Source: Nostoc linckia FACHB-104 (GTDB taxonomy: Bacteria > Cyanobacteriota > Cyanobacteriia > Cyanobacteriales > Nostocaceae). Taken from it: a stretch of 64,000 nt of DNA. Shown piece after piece: positions 39,847 to 48,893 of this stretch (the stretch's first letter is position 1; each line of letters begins with the position of its first letter). Under the pieces are notes generated by a model. The model was given only the letters and a program-made list of their open reading frames with translations. It had not been told where the DNA came from and ran no database searches. The translations under genes and the position numbers were made by a program. The DNA lies in contig NZ_JACJQJ010000023.1 in assembly GCF_014696615.1 (NCBI RefSeq), positions 1 through 64,000 of the forward strand, given 5' to 3'.

Positions 39847-41967
39847 TTAGCTTTCTTCATTGTTGTCATCTATGGCTGAGGAGCGACGACGACGACGACG
39901 ACTAGCAGCAGAAGCACTATTAGCTTCACTAGCTTCAGCTTCTTCTGCGATCGCGGTGAACCCAATTGATTCAATTACTGGTTGGGGTGATGGTTTTTGT
40001 TCTAGCTCAACTTGTGGTGTAGGTACTTTAATGGTGCTGACTGCGCTGCTGACTTTTTCAGTGGCCGTGGCATCAGAGGTAGATTCTGTAGACGGAGTCG
40101 GAATTTGTCCTGGTTGCACAATATTGATAATTACTGATTTCGGATTTTTAACTTCCCGATCCAGCTTCACCAAGGGAGAGACACCCATTAAAGCGAAAAC
40201 ATCTTGTTCCTCTAAAGTCATTTCTACAGTCCTAATTTCCGGTGGTTCTACCACTGGTTTGACTGGTTCTACTTTGGTAACTTTAGCTCGTTCTCCTCTT
40301 TCATTCCAACCTTGTTTGTTCAAGCTTGGTGGGGGAATTTCAGGTGCTGGTGCTAGTTCATTATCAGCATCTAGGTCTAAGTCTGGGTCATTAACAAAAG
40401 CGAGTGGATTGTTGACAATCCGTCCTTCATCTTTGCCATTTGGCGCACCAATACCAATGCGACTACGACGGGTACGGGTACGACGCTTGTTATGATCGCT
40501 CAGTTCTTGATAGCTGGGGTGATTCATTAAATTGAGGGCACCCAAGTCAGCATCGTTCTCAAATGCATCACCAAATCCATCGTAGGTTTCCCGTGGATCG
40601 GGAATGCGGGCAACTGGCTGACGAGGTTCTCGTGCTTCCCGTGGTTCTCTCGCCTCTCTTGGTTCCCTATTCGGCAGGGGGATAAAGCGTTCTGGTATCT
40701 CTGTGGGTATGGTGGGCAATCTACCTTCTAGTTCTCCTGGTAGACGCACGGTATGCCCTAAACCTCCACATGTCGGGCAAGTTTCACCAAATAATTCGTA
40801 AATATTTTGACCTTGGCGCTTACGGGTGAGTTCTACTAAACCTAGTTCAGTGAGTTGAGCAATTTGGGGACGGGCTTTGTCTGCTTTGAGGGCTTTGTTA
40901 AAATGCTCTAGCACTTGCAGTTGATCGCGTCGTGATTCCATGTCAATGAAATCGACCACGATTACCCCAGCAATATTCCGCAGACGCATCTGTCGGGCAA
41001 TTTCTGTAGCGGCTTCGCAGTTAGTCCACAGTACTGTCTCTCTAGCTGTTGCGGAACGTGTAAAGGAGCCGGAGTTCACATCTATGACTGTTAAGGCTTC
41101 GGTTGGCTCAATGATGATATAGCCACCAGAAGGTAAGTCTACTCTTGGTTTGAGGGCTTCTCGAATCGCGGCGTTAATCCGGAAGTATTCTAAAATTGGT
41201 GAGCGATCGCGGTGATGGTCAATTAACAATCCCTGCGGTGTTTGACCCCCACTCCAGTTTTGTAAATACTGCTTAACTCGCTTCAAACCAGTACTGGAAT
41301 CAACTACAATCCGATTCACGTCCGCACCGTACATATCTCGCAGGACGCGTTGGATAAAGTCATCATCTCGATTCAGCAATGCTGGGGCCCTGGTCGATTG
41401 TGCTTCTTGTTGAATGGCTTCCCACTGCCTTTGCAATACTTCTAAATCTTCGATAATTGCTTCTTCTGGTTTACCTTCTGCTTCTGTGCGTACTAATAAA
41501 CCCATACCTGCGGGTTTAATCAAAATTGCTAGTGCCCGCAGACGGTTACGCTCACTTTCACTTTTAATCCGCCGAGATAAATTTACACCTCTACCGTAAG
41601 GCATCAGGACTACGTAGCGTCCAGGCATGGTGATGTTACCTGTGAGCCTTGGCCCTTTTGTCCCCGTTGGCTCTTTCATTACCTGCACCAACACTTTTTG
41701 TTGTGGTGCTAATAATTCTGTGATTGCTGCTGCTGTCCGCTTCAGCTTCAACGGGCCTAAGTCAGTGACGTGAATAAAGCCGTTACGCTCTGGATCACCA
41801 ATATTTACAAAAGCCGCATCAATACCTGGTAATACATTTTCTACCACTCCTAAGTAAATATCACCAATTTGGTGATGACCGGTGGCTACAACAAGTTCTT
41901 GTATTTGATCTTCCGAAAATACAGCAGCAATTTGATGCTGTTCCGCGATGATAATTTGCTTTGGCAT
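39847..41967 (-). CDS. rne: Ribonuclease E
   Basis: RNase E is the main endonuclease of mRNA decay and rRNA processing. The 706 residues start with an S1 RNA-binding domain (about 35-115). The catalytic DNase-I-like domain follows, with metal ligands in VIDVNSGS (near 294) and VVDFIDMES (near 337), and then the zinc-link CPTCGG (near 397-402). After residue 415 comes a noncatalytic tail with an Arg/Glu repeat (REPREAREPREA, near 440) and acidic, proline-rich stretches. The tail includes RRRRRRSSA near 690, the nonapeptide reported to recruit polynucleotide phosphorylase in cyanobacterial RNase E. Upstream lies a 555-base gap, consistent with a long autoregulated leader. Confidence 0.95.
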   Translation of the reverse strand: MPKQIIIAEQHQIAAVFSEDQIQELVVATGHHQIGDIYLGVVENVLPGIDAAFVNIGDPERNGFIHVTDLGPLKLKRTAAAITELLAPQQKVLVQVMKEPTGTKGPRLTGNITMPGRYVVLMPYGRGVNLSRRIKSESERNRLRALAILIKPAGMGLLVRTEAEGKPEEAIIEDLEVLQRQWEAIQQEAQSTRAPALLNRDDDFIQRVLRDMYGADVNRIVVDSSTGLKRVKQYLQNWSGGQTPQGLLIDHHRDRSPILEYFRINAAIREALKPRVDLPSGGYIIIEPTEALTVIDVNSGSFTRSATARETVLWTNCEAATEIARQMRLRNIAGVIVVDFIDMESRRDQLQVLEHFNKALKADKARPQIAQLTELGLVELTRKRQGQNIYELFGETCPTCGGLGHTVRLPGELEGRLPTIPTEIPERFIPLPNREPREAREPREAREPRQPVARIPDPRETYDGFGDAFENDADLGALNLMNHPSYQELSDHNKRRTRTRRSRIGIGAPNGKDEGRIVNNPLAFVNDPDLDLDADNELAPAPEIPPPSLNKQGWNERGERAKVTKVEPVKPVVEPPEIRTVEMTLEEQDVFALMGVSPLVKLDREVKNPKSVIINIVQPGQIPTPSTESTSDATATEKVSSAVSTIKVPTPQVELEQKPSPQPVIESIGFTAIAEEAEASEANSASAASRRRRRRSSAIDDNNEES

Positions 41968-42522
41968 TCAATTCCCTCAAAAATTCGTTGCACCGATGGG
42001 TAAAGGAGGTTTTTTTAGCCTCTCTCCCCTGCAAGCCCCAAAAGGTGCAGCTGATAATAATAATTGTGAATTTAAGCTCCTAGTTAAAGAGCTATGGATA
42101 CTGTGATTGCGTTTACACGCCTGATTATTCCAGAAAGGCTGCATATGTTTAAGCAATTTCATCAACCATCTGTGGTTGATTTTTGATGCTATACCTTCAC
42201 CATTGAAAGATTAGGTATTCAGCAGTTGTTTAAAAAGCATAGAGGAAGAGTTGCCGACGGAGCCTATTGTGAGTTACTGATTCACACGGTAGCTATAGAG
42301 AGAGTGTGTTCTTTAACCTGCCTCAGTTTATCTGGGATAAAATCCTAGAAGTTGCACTCTCATATCTTTGCCTTTGCTCCCTGAGTATCAGGGTTGTGAA
42401 CCAGCTGATTCAATGCAGCGCCAGAAAATTTCTCTTCATCCCATTCTAACGCAACCTTGCCAAAAATCAATTCCCACGATGTATGATGTCAGGGCAACTA
42501 CTAGCCAGTTACCCTTGACGGA
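41968..42522. other. Probable long rne leader
   Basis: These 555 bases between the radical SAM gene and rne, both minus strand, contain no credible gene. Long rne 5' leaders that are themselves RNase E targets are known in other bacteria, and the same is likely here. No T-run terminator of the upstream gene was seen, so read-through from it is possible. Confidence 0.5.
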
Positions 42523-45135
42523 TTATATACCCAAAACGAGCCGATTGCGCTGGATATGCCAGAGATGAAATTCTGTGTTAGCTACATTTGCTAGCATAAA
42601 CAGGATTTGTTCGGGACGCAACAGCACACCATCCGGACGACAGATACCTAGATAACGCAAGGTAGCTGTAGGCTCTGGTTGATTAGTGTTAGTTGCGACT
42701 AATTCTAGTTCCAACAAGCGATCGCGCAGATTTACGATTTGGTGTTTACCGGACTTGGTAATTTGTTCCCAGAGAATTTCTTTTTTGGCTTGAATTTGCT
42801 CAATCCAGCTTTGCCATTGTGCAGGTGTGGCTTCCCCTGTGGTGGAGACAGTAATTAAATATTCTGCTGCCTCTATGACTTGGCTAGCTGCGGGAGCTTT
42901 TAAATCCAATTCCTTTACATCATATATAGGTATGTCTGGGGGTAACTCCTTCGCTAAATTGGCTTGGAATGTCTTGACATCTACTGGCACAGTTAGCTCA
43001 AAATCCACAATTTCACCTGTGCTTGTAGCTCCTAAGGCTAAAGCATTAGCCACGGAAATCCGGGGATGAGGATGAAAACCACCAGTAAAAGATACTGGTA
43101 AGCTGGCTCTTCGCACTACTCTATCAAATAGACGCATCAAATCTAGATGACTCACTAAAGCCATGTCTTCCTGCTTGCCGAACCAGACTCGCAAGCGTTG
43201 GATTCTAGCGGTATTTGGCACAAATTCCCCAGCAAATTCTGGGACTGCTGGTGGCTCAATGACAATATTATGTCCAAAATCGGTGCCACAGACACCACAG
43301 TGAGAACACCCATCAAAAGAGCAGTCAGGAATGATCGCGGCTTCTAAGGCACGTTGCAGGTCTTCTTTGAGCCACTTTTTGTCAATTCCTGTATCAATGT
43401 GGTCCCAGGGTAGGGGAGCATCGAGGGAAGAAGACAATCCAACTTCACTGCTTTGCTCCTGGGTGGTGGCAAACAAATTCCATTCCCCCTGTTCCACTTG
43501 ACGGTATTTCCAGTCTAAACCTGCTTGCGCGATCGCGCTTCCCCAAGCTGCAAACGCTTTGTCTATACTTTCATACCAGGAATCCATACCTGCACCCAAT
43601 TCCCACGCCTGGCGGAGAACTTTTCCTAAAGTGCGATCGCCTCTACCTATAAAGTCTTCCATTGCCGACAGCCGCACATCAGTAAAATTTACTTTTACTC
43701 CTCTAATGCGGCGGAATTCTTGTCTGAGTAACTTTTGCTTGCGTTGAAATTCAGCAGTAGAAACTGAGTGCCATTGAAATGGTGTATGGGGCTTAGGGGT
43801 AAAGTTAGAAATTGTCAAGTTAAAATTTAGCGGTCTTCTGCCCTGGCCGCGACACTCTCTTTGTAACCAACTCACCGTTTCCGCAATGCCAATCACATCG
43901 GCATCTGTCTCACCTGGTAAGCCGATCATAAAATACAATTTGATTTTATCCCAGCCTTGCTCCCAAGCTGTTTTTACACCCCTGAGCAGTTCTTCATTGG
44001 TCAAACCCTTATTGACAATGTCCCGCATTCTCTGGGTGCCGGCTTCTGGGGCGAAGGTTAGCCCTGATTGTCTGGTTCCGCCTAGGATATTGGCAATATT
44101 TTCATCAAATCTGTCTACTCGTTGACTAGGGAGAGACAGAGTAATATTTTCATTTTTTAAACGATTTTTAATTTCCATCCCTACTGCTGGTAGGGATAAA
44201 TAATCTGAACAACTCAGGGATAGGAGGGAAAACTCATTGTAACCAGTCGCCCGCATTCCCTGTTCAATGGCTTCTACTACCTTGTCTGGTGCTACATCTC
44301 GCGCTGGACGGGTGAGCATTCCTGGTTGACAAAAGCGACAACCACGAGTGCAACCACGGCGAATTTCAATTGTTAAGCGATCATGTACTGTCTCGACATA
44401 AGGCACTAGCCCAATGGAATAAGCAGGTATGGGTGTAGCCACCCGTCTGAGAATTCGTTTGGGGACATTATCCACGACAGGATGGACTGAACCATCTGCT
44501 GCCATTTGATACAACTGAGGGACATATACCCCTGGGATTTGAGCTAAGTCCAGCAATAATTCTTTGCGGCTCAATCCAGCTTGCTTACCTTCTTCCAAGA
44601 CTAAACCAATTTCTGGCAGTAGTTCCTCACCATCGCCGAGGGCGATAAAGTCGAAGAAGTCTGTGTAAGGTTCTGGGTTAGAGGTTGCTGTTTGCCCTCC
44701 CGCAAAAATCAGGGGGTAATTACCTGCTGTGCGTTCTTGCCAAGTTAGGGGTATACCTGCCAAATCCAACATTTCTAAAATATTGGTGGCTCCCAGTTCA
44801 TAACTGAGACTAAACCCTAAAATGTCAAATTCTGTCAGCGATCGCTTCGACTCGACTGCAAACAATGGTGTGTTTGTTGCCCGAAGTTTAGCTGACAGAT
44901 CTGGCCCAGGGAGGTATGCGCGATCACATAACTGCCGCGGCTGGGCGTTCAAGATGTTATAGAGAATAATATGCCCTAGATTGGAAGCTCCAACTTCATA
45001 TACTTCTGGGTAGGTTAACACCCAACGTATTGATGCTGTGTCCCAAGGTTTATGTACTGCTAAGCGCTCATTACCTAAGTAACGCGCTGGTTTTAAAATA
45101 TCCGGTGTGATTAACTTTTCAACTGCAACAGCCAC
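42523..45135 (-). CDS. TIGR03960 B12-binding radical SAM protein fused to a DUF2344/TIGR03936 domain
   Basis: An 870-residue protein. An N-terminal B12-binding-like domain (about 1-230) precedes a radical SAM domain whose cluster motif is RRGCTRGCRFCQPG near 260-273. A Cys-rich insert (CSFDGCSHCGVCGTD) lies near residue 605. The last 230 residues form the DUF2344/TIGR03936 domain (RLRVWFGKQEDMALVSHLDLMRLFDRVVRRA, FTGGFHPHPRISVANALALG). In many bacteria these two parts are separate genes next to the RNase E/G gene; here they are fused and lie just upstream of rne. A tRNA or rRNA modification role has been suspected but is unproven. The start is GTG 45135. Confidence 0.88.
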   Translation of the reverse strand: MAVAVEKLITPDILKPARYLGNERLAVHKPWDTASIRWVLTYPEVYEVGASNLGHIILYNILNAQPRQLCDRAYLPGPDLSAKLRATNTPLFAVESKRSLTEFDILGFSLSYELGATNILEMLDLAGIPLTWQERTAGNYPLIFAGGQTATSNPEPYTDFFDFIALGDGEELLPEIGLVLEEGKQAGLSRKELLLDLAQIPGVYVPQLYQMAADGSVHPVVDNVPKRILRRVATPIPAYSIGLVPYVETVHDRLTIEIRRGCTRGCRFCQPGMLTRPARDVAPDKVVEAIEQGMRATGYNEFSLLSLSCSDYLSLPAVGMEIKNRLKNENITLSLPSQRVDRFDENIANILGGTRQSGLTFAPEAGTQRMRDIVNKGLTNEELLRGVKTAWEQGWDKIKLYFMIGLPGETDADVIGIAETVSWLQRECRGQGRRPLNFNLTISNFTPKPHTPFQWHSVSTAEFQRKQKLLRQEFRRIRGVKVNFTDVRLSAMEDFIGRGDRTLGKVLRQAWELGAGMDSWYESIDKAFAAWGSAIAQAGLDWKYRQVEQGEWNLFATTQEQSSEVGLSSSLDAPLPWDHIDTGIDKKWLKEDLQRALEAAIIPDCSFDGCSHCGVCGTDFGHNIVIEPPAVPEFAGEFVPNTARIQRLRVWFGKQEDMALVSHLDLMRLFDRVVRRASLPVSFTGGFHPHPRISVANALALGATSTGEIVDFELTVPVDVKTFQANLAKELPPDIPIYDVKELDLKAPAASQVIEAAEYLITVSTTGEATPAQWQSWIEQIQAKKEILWEQITKSGKHQIVNLRDRLLELELVATNTNQPEPTATLRYLGICRPDGVLLRPEQILFMLANVANTEFHLWHIQRNRLVLGI

Positions 45136-45320
45136 TGTGCTATCTTCTAGCTACCTTAATTACAGCTACTCACCTCCAACATTAGCATTGATTAGGTCTT
45201 TCTACAGAATTGTTGGCCGCAACTTACAATTCCGTTACAAAGCTGTCTGTCCGAGCCACCCTCAACAGCAGCATCACTTAATTCTTGTGAAATCAAGCTG
45301 CTGCAACATCAGGGTTAGCC

Positions 45321-45623
45321 TCAAACGATTTCAAATACTTGATCGAGTTGTGTCAATTCAAAAATGATTCTAATTGACGGAGACACTGAGCCCAGATGGA
45401 GGCTTCGCCCTAAACTCCCAGCTAGTTTCAGCGCAGATACCAATGCCATCAATCCTGCACTGTCTAATGATTCTACTGCTGCCAAATCCACTAACAAGAT
45501 AGAGGTGTCATCTTGCGTCAACGCTGTAGTTAGATCCCGCTCAAATTCTAAAGCGTTGGCGGCATTAAGGCAGCCTTGAGGACGAATAATTGTAACTTTT
45601 GGACATTTAAGTACCGCTTGCAT
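45321..45623 (-). CDS. STAS-domain protein (anti-sigma-factor antagonist-like)
   Basis: A single STAS domain of 100 residues: VTIIRPQGCLNAANALEFERDL, then ILLVDLAAVESLDSAGLMALVSALKLAGSLGRSLHLGSVS. The serine in LDSAG is the position phosphorylated in SpoIIAA/RsbV-type switches, so it could take part in partner switching. No kinase or phosphatase gene is beside it, so its partners are unknown. It lies 185 bases upstream of the radical SAM gene on the same strand. Confidence 0.88.
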   Translation of the reverse strand: MQAVLKCPKVTIIRPQGCLNAANALEFERDLTTALTQDDTSILLVDLAAVESLDSAGLMALVSALKLAGSLGRSLHLGSVSPSIRIIFELTQLDQVFEIV

Positions 45624-46094
45624 AATGAAATCCTAATTTAAAGTTATTGAACCTTAAAGCTTAGATGTATTTGAACATAAACTTTTTTTCATAACATCGA
45701 CCATTTGTCTTATGTTTCTTTGCTAAATCTTTATAGGTTTCGTACCTCTGTTTAAAGATTGTCATAATTAATAGTTAAAATGTATGTATATATACTTTTT
45801 TTTCACCCAAGTTCAAAAACAATCAACATAGCAATTCCAAGAGCAGAATCAATCTCCGTAGCTATGCTGAGACAGTTGATTTTATCTATAGCTAAGGATG
45901 ATTTACACTAAGTTTGGTTATTAGTAAAAGCCCTTATATTTCGACTCTGTCAGCGGCAGATACTAACTTTAATCTTGTACGCCTTTTACAAGTTCTTTGT
46001 GATCTATATCACACTGACTTGGGCATTTGGATCACTTTTTATACCAAACTTTATCTTGGATAATTAACAGCAAATACAAATTGGCTAAGTCTTT
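45624..46094. other. Gene-free divergent region
   Basis: These 471 AT-rich bases contain a TATATATA stretch near 45785 and no credible gene. A TTTTTTTT run near 45798 is not preceded by a clear hairpin on the plus strand. Confidence 0.5.
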
Positions 46095-46292
46095 ATGAGA
46101 ACTAGACATGCTATTCGTCAATTGGTAGAAAAAGCCCTTTATATTCAAAAATTAACTCCTGAAATTGAAGATGAAATCAATTCAGAATTGACAGAAATGG
46201 GTTACATATCTGACGTTGATTATGAAGCTTTAGAGTTATTAATGGCAGAGATGGATGCAGGCCGAATTAAATTGGTTCCTAGCTTAGGTTAG
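46095..46292 (+). CDS. Small conserved cyanobacterial protein
   Basis: A 65-residue protein, largely helical and acidic in the middle (LTPEIEDEINSELTEMGYISDVDYEALELLMAEMDAG). It starts at a normal ATG and has no membrane segment or signal. It looks like a conserved short protein of filamentous cyanobacteria, and the codon use is normal for the window. Function is unknown. Confidence 0.7.
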   Translation: MRTRHAIRQLVEKALYIQKLTPEIEDEINSELTEMGYISDVDYEALELLMAEMDAGRIKLVPSLG

Positions 46293-46536
46293 TAACAAGA
46301 ATCGCTGAGATTTGCCGCTTTTGCCTCTATCTAGAGCTATAAAAATTTACGATATTTCACAGAATTGTAAGACTACAGCCTTGACAAATAGTACAGCTTG
46401 GTAAAATTAAAGCTACCTGAACCTAACCTAGGGAACCGTTGAAGCGCGAATGGTCAGCATATCCACATCTACGAATTTCTGAAGCAGCTTGATTTTTTAC
46501 CTTTTGGTGTTGGTCTGTCACCGTAGCGATACCAAC

Positions 46537-46564
46537 ATAATGCCCTTCGCTTGGCGTTATTTTT
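46537..46564 (+). terminator. Terminator-like hairpin in the spacer before dapL
   Basis: ATAATGCC (46537-46544) pairs with GGCGTTAT (46553-46560, one G-U), with an 8-base loop, and a T4 run follows. It lies 245 bases beyond the small protein gene and 83 before dapL, so it ends either a long 3' tail or a separate small RNA. The whole spacer 46293-46646 contains no other gene. Confidence 0.6.
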
Positions 46565-46646
46565 GCGTGAGTTGAAGATTTCGTTACCTACTCTGGCGTA
46601 AACTGTGCTAATGAGCATCAAAAATTTGCATTAGTAGTAAGTCGCC

Positions 46647-47822
46647 ATGCAGTTCGCTAAACGCCTAGAAAAAATTCCTCCCTATCTGTTCGCTGAAATT
46701 AACCGCAAACGGCATGAGCTGGAAGCTAAGGGAGTTGATATCATCAATTTGGCGATCGGCGATCCAGATAAACCAACTCCGGCTCATATTCTCCAGGCCA
46801 TGCATGAGGCGATAGATGATGCTGCTACCCATAACTATCCACCGTATCAAGGTACTCAAGAATTTCGGGAAGCAGCGGCTCAATGGATGGAACGTCGGTT
46901 TGGTGTGGTCGACTTAAATCCAAATACAGAGGTTGTGTGTTCGATTGGTTCTAAAGAAGCGATTCACAATACCTTTTTAGCCTTTGTAGAAGCAGGAGAC
47001 TATACGCTCATACCCGATCCTGGTTACCCTGTATACCGAACTGCAACATTATTTGCTGGTGGTGAGCCTTATACAATGCCTCTGAAGGCAGAAAATCAAT
47101 TTTTGCCTGACTTAAATATGATTCCAGAGGAAGTTGCCCATAAGACGAAACTTTTATGGATTAACTATCCTAATAATCCGACAGGGGCAATAGCAACAGT
47201 AGATTTTTTTGCAGAATTGGTAGCTTTCTGTAAGCAGTACGATATTTTGCTCTGCCATGACAACGCTTATTCAGAAATGGCGTACGATGGCTACAAACCG
47301 CCCAGTGTGTTACAGGTTCCAGGTGCCAAAGATGTAGCAATTGAGTTTCACAGTCTGTCTAAGTCCTACAATATGACAGGCTGGCGGATTGGTTTTGCGG
47401 TTGGGAATCCGATTGGGATTAAAGGCTTAACCCAGGTGAAAAGTAACGTCGATTCTGGGGTATTTAAGGCAATTCAACAAAGTGCGATCGCCGCCTATGC
47501 TACCAATGAAGCAGAACTGCAATCTCTCATCTCCGTTTACCAAAATCGTCGAGACATTATTGTCAAAGGGTTGCAATCTCTAGGCTGGCCAATTCAGCCT
47601 CCACAAGCAACTCTTTACGTCTGGGTTCCAGTTCCCCCAGGATATACATCCACAGAGTTTGTCACGCTGTTACTTGACAAATGTGGCATTCTTGTGCCTC
47701 CAGGTAATGGTTATGGTGCATCTGGAGAAGGCTTTTTCCGGATAGCCTTAACCATACCTGATGAACGAATGCACGAAGCCATTCAACGCCTAAAAGATGC
47801 TGGGATTCAATATGAGGCATGA
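46647..47822 (+). CDS. dapL: LL-diaminopimelate aminotransferase
   Basis: A PLP-dependent class I/II aminotransferase of 391 residues. DapL makes LL-diaminopimelate directly from tetrahydrodipicolinate, the cyanobacterial and plant route to lysine and peptidoglycan. Visible are NLAIGDPDKPTP, the PYQGTQEFREA helix, WINYPNNPTGA (substrate/PLP Asn), the PLP lysine in SLSKSYNMTGWRIGF, and FFRIALTIPDERM with the carboxylate-binding Arg. Closely related aminotransferases act on alanine or aspartate, so the substrate is inferred from similarity to cyanobacterial DapL-type sequences. Confidence 0.8.
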   Translation: MQFAKRLEKIPPYLFAEINRKRHELEAKGVDIINLAIGDPDKPTPAHILQAMHEAIDDAATHNYPPYQGTQEFREAAAQWMERRFGVVDLNPNTEVVCSIGSKEAIHNTFLAFVEAGDYTLIPDPGYPVYRTATLFAGGEPYTMPLKAENQFLPDLNMIPEEVAHKTKLLWINYPNNPTGAIATVDFFAELVAFCKQYDILLCHDNAYSEMAYDGYKPPSVLQVPGAKDVAIEFHSLSKSYNMTGWRIGFAVGNPIGIKGLTQVKSNVDSGVFKAIQQSAIAAYATNEAELQSLISVYQNRRDIIVKGLQSLGWPIQPPQATLYVWVPVPPGYTSTEFVTLLLDKCGILVPPGNGYGASGEGFFRIALTIPDERMHEAIQRLKDAGIQYEA

Positions 47823-47865
47823 GAATATGGGGCATTGGTAATGGGTAATAGGTAATGGAAATTTC

Positions 47866-47940
47866 TCCCCTTGTCCCCTTGTCCCCTTGTCTCCCTCATC
47901 CCCCTCATCCCCCTCATCCCCCTCATCCCCCTCATCCCTC
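47866..47940. repeat. Tandem C-rich microsatellite
   Basis: CCCCTTGT is repeated about three times and then CCCTCATCC-type 9-mers about five times. It belongs to the filler family seen elsewhere in the window. It ends at the stop codon of the convergent hypothetical gene. Confidence 0.8.
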
Positions 47941-48287
47941 TACCCCCTAAATCCTTCCTGCCAAACTAAGTGAATAAAATGATGCAGTTGCTGCTTGGCT
48001 AGTGCGTCAGGTTCTGTTTTGGGTTCTTTCGCTAAAACCTCACTCAATACCGTAATGACTTCTGTGTCTAAGGCTGGTTGAAATAAATTTACAGGCCATA
48101 GCAAATCAGATGCATCTCGTAAGTCCGTTATTTGCGGGGGTTCTGTAAAAAAATCTACCAGCACTAAAGGACGTACCCAGCACAACTGGCGCGAAACCAC
48201 GACTTGAATGACTTCTGCATATAAATTCTTGTCACCATGTTTTAACGAAACAATTTGTCCTGATTGAAATTCCAGGCTTATCTCCAT
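47940..48287 (-). CDS. Conserved cyanobacterial hypothetical protein
   Basis: The protein has about 115 residues from ATG 48287 (MEISLEFQSGQIVSLKHGD); the frame extends to 48353, but the inner ATG fits a domain start. The N-terminus looks like a small beta-barrel (GQIVSLKHGDKNLYAEVIQVV), and a helical C-terminus ends near QQLHHFIHLVWQEGFRG. No enzyme motif was recognised, and the function is unknown. Its stop sits in a tandem repeat. Confidence 0.7.
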   Translation of the reverse strand: MEISLEFQSGQIVSLKHGDKNLYAEVIQVVVSRQLCWVRPLVLVDFFTEPPQITDLRDASDLLWPVNLFQPALDTEVITVLSEVLAKEPKTEPDALAKQQLHHFIHLVWQEGFRG

Positions 48288-48547
48288 AATCAAGCAGCTT
48301 AAAGCAGCAGGAATAATATTGTAGTTTTCTTCATGGTAAAACTGAGATGGCACTACAGGTGTAACCTGAAGGTAAGACTATGACAGCTACAATTTTTTAG
48401 ACCTCGATTTCGCAATCAAACTCAGGCAGCAAAATTTTTCCCACCACGGTATCTGAATATAAATGTTATAAAATAGGTGAATAACTGTTAAGCGATCGCA
48501 AGACAGATACTCTGTTGTAGTAAATCAACGAAGAAAGAGCAAGAGCC

Positions 48548-48829
48548 GTGTCAGTCGAAACCATTGAGAAGCGTTCCACAACCCGCAAGCTCGCGCCTCA
48601 GTATCGCGTTTTGCTCCATAATGACGACTACAACTCTATGGAGTACGTGGTACAGGTACTAATGACCACAGTGCCGAGCATCACCCAGCCTCAGGCTATT
48701 AGCATTATGATGGAAGCCCACACTAATGGGCTAGCTTTAGTGATTACTTGCGCTCAGGAACACGCTGAGTTCTACTGTGAAACTTTGAAAAGTCACGGTT
48801 TGAGTAGCACTATTGAACCGGATGAATAA
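48548..48829 (+). CDS. clpS: ClpS, adaptor of the Clp protease
   Basis: ClpS delivers proteins with N-degron residues to ClpAP or, in cyanobacteria, ClpC-type chaperones. The 93 residues show the core YRVLLHNDDYNSMEYVVQVL, with the conserved Asn-Asp-Asp of the binding pocket, and HTNGLALVITCAQEHAEFYCETL. The start is GTG 48548. The amino-terminal tail is about 20 residues long. It is followed after 64 bases by a CPBP protease gene on the same strand. Confidence 0.93.
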   Translation: MSVETIEKRSTTRKLAPQYRVLLHNDDYNSMEYVVQVLMTTVPSITQPQAISIMMEAHTNGLALVITCAQEHAEFYCETLKSHGLSSTIEPDE

Positions 48830-48893
48830 TCATACGTCATCAATTATGAGTCTCAATTTAAAATGTTGACTTGTAGCTGTTGACTAATTTTAC

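Noticed and set aside
39860-40495. 211-residue plus-strand frame over the rne tail
   Set aside because: It is antisense to the low-complexity C-terminus of RNase E and shows no family features.
46430-46520. Possible SRP RNA (GGTCAG ... GAAGCAGC)
   Set aside because: The invariant GGAA-type tetraloop and proper stem of domain IV are missing.
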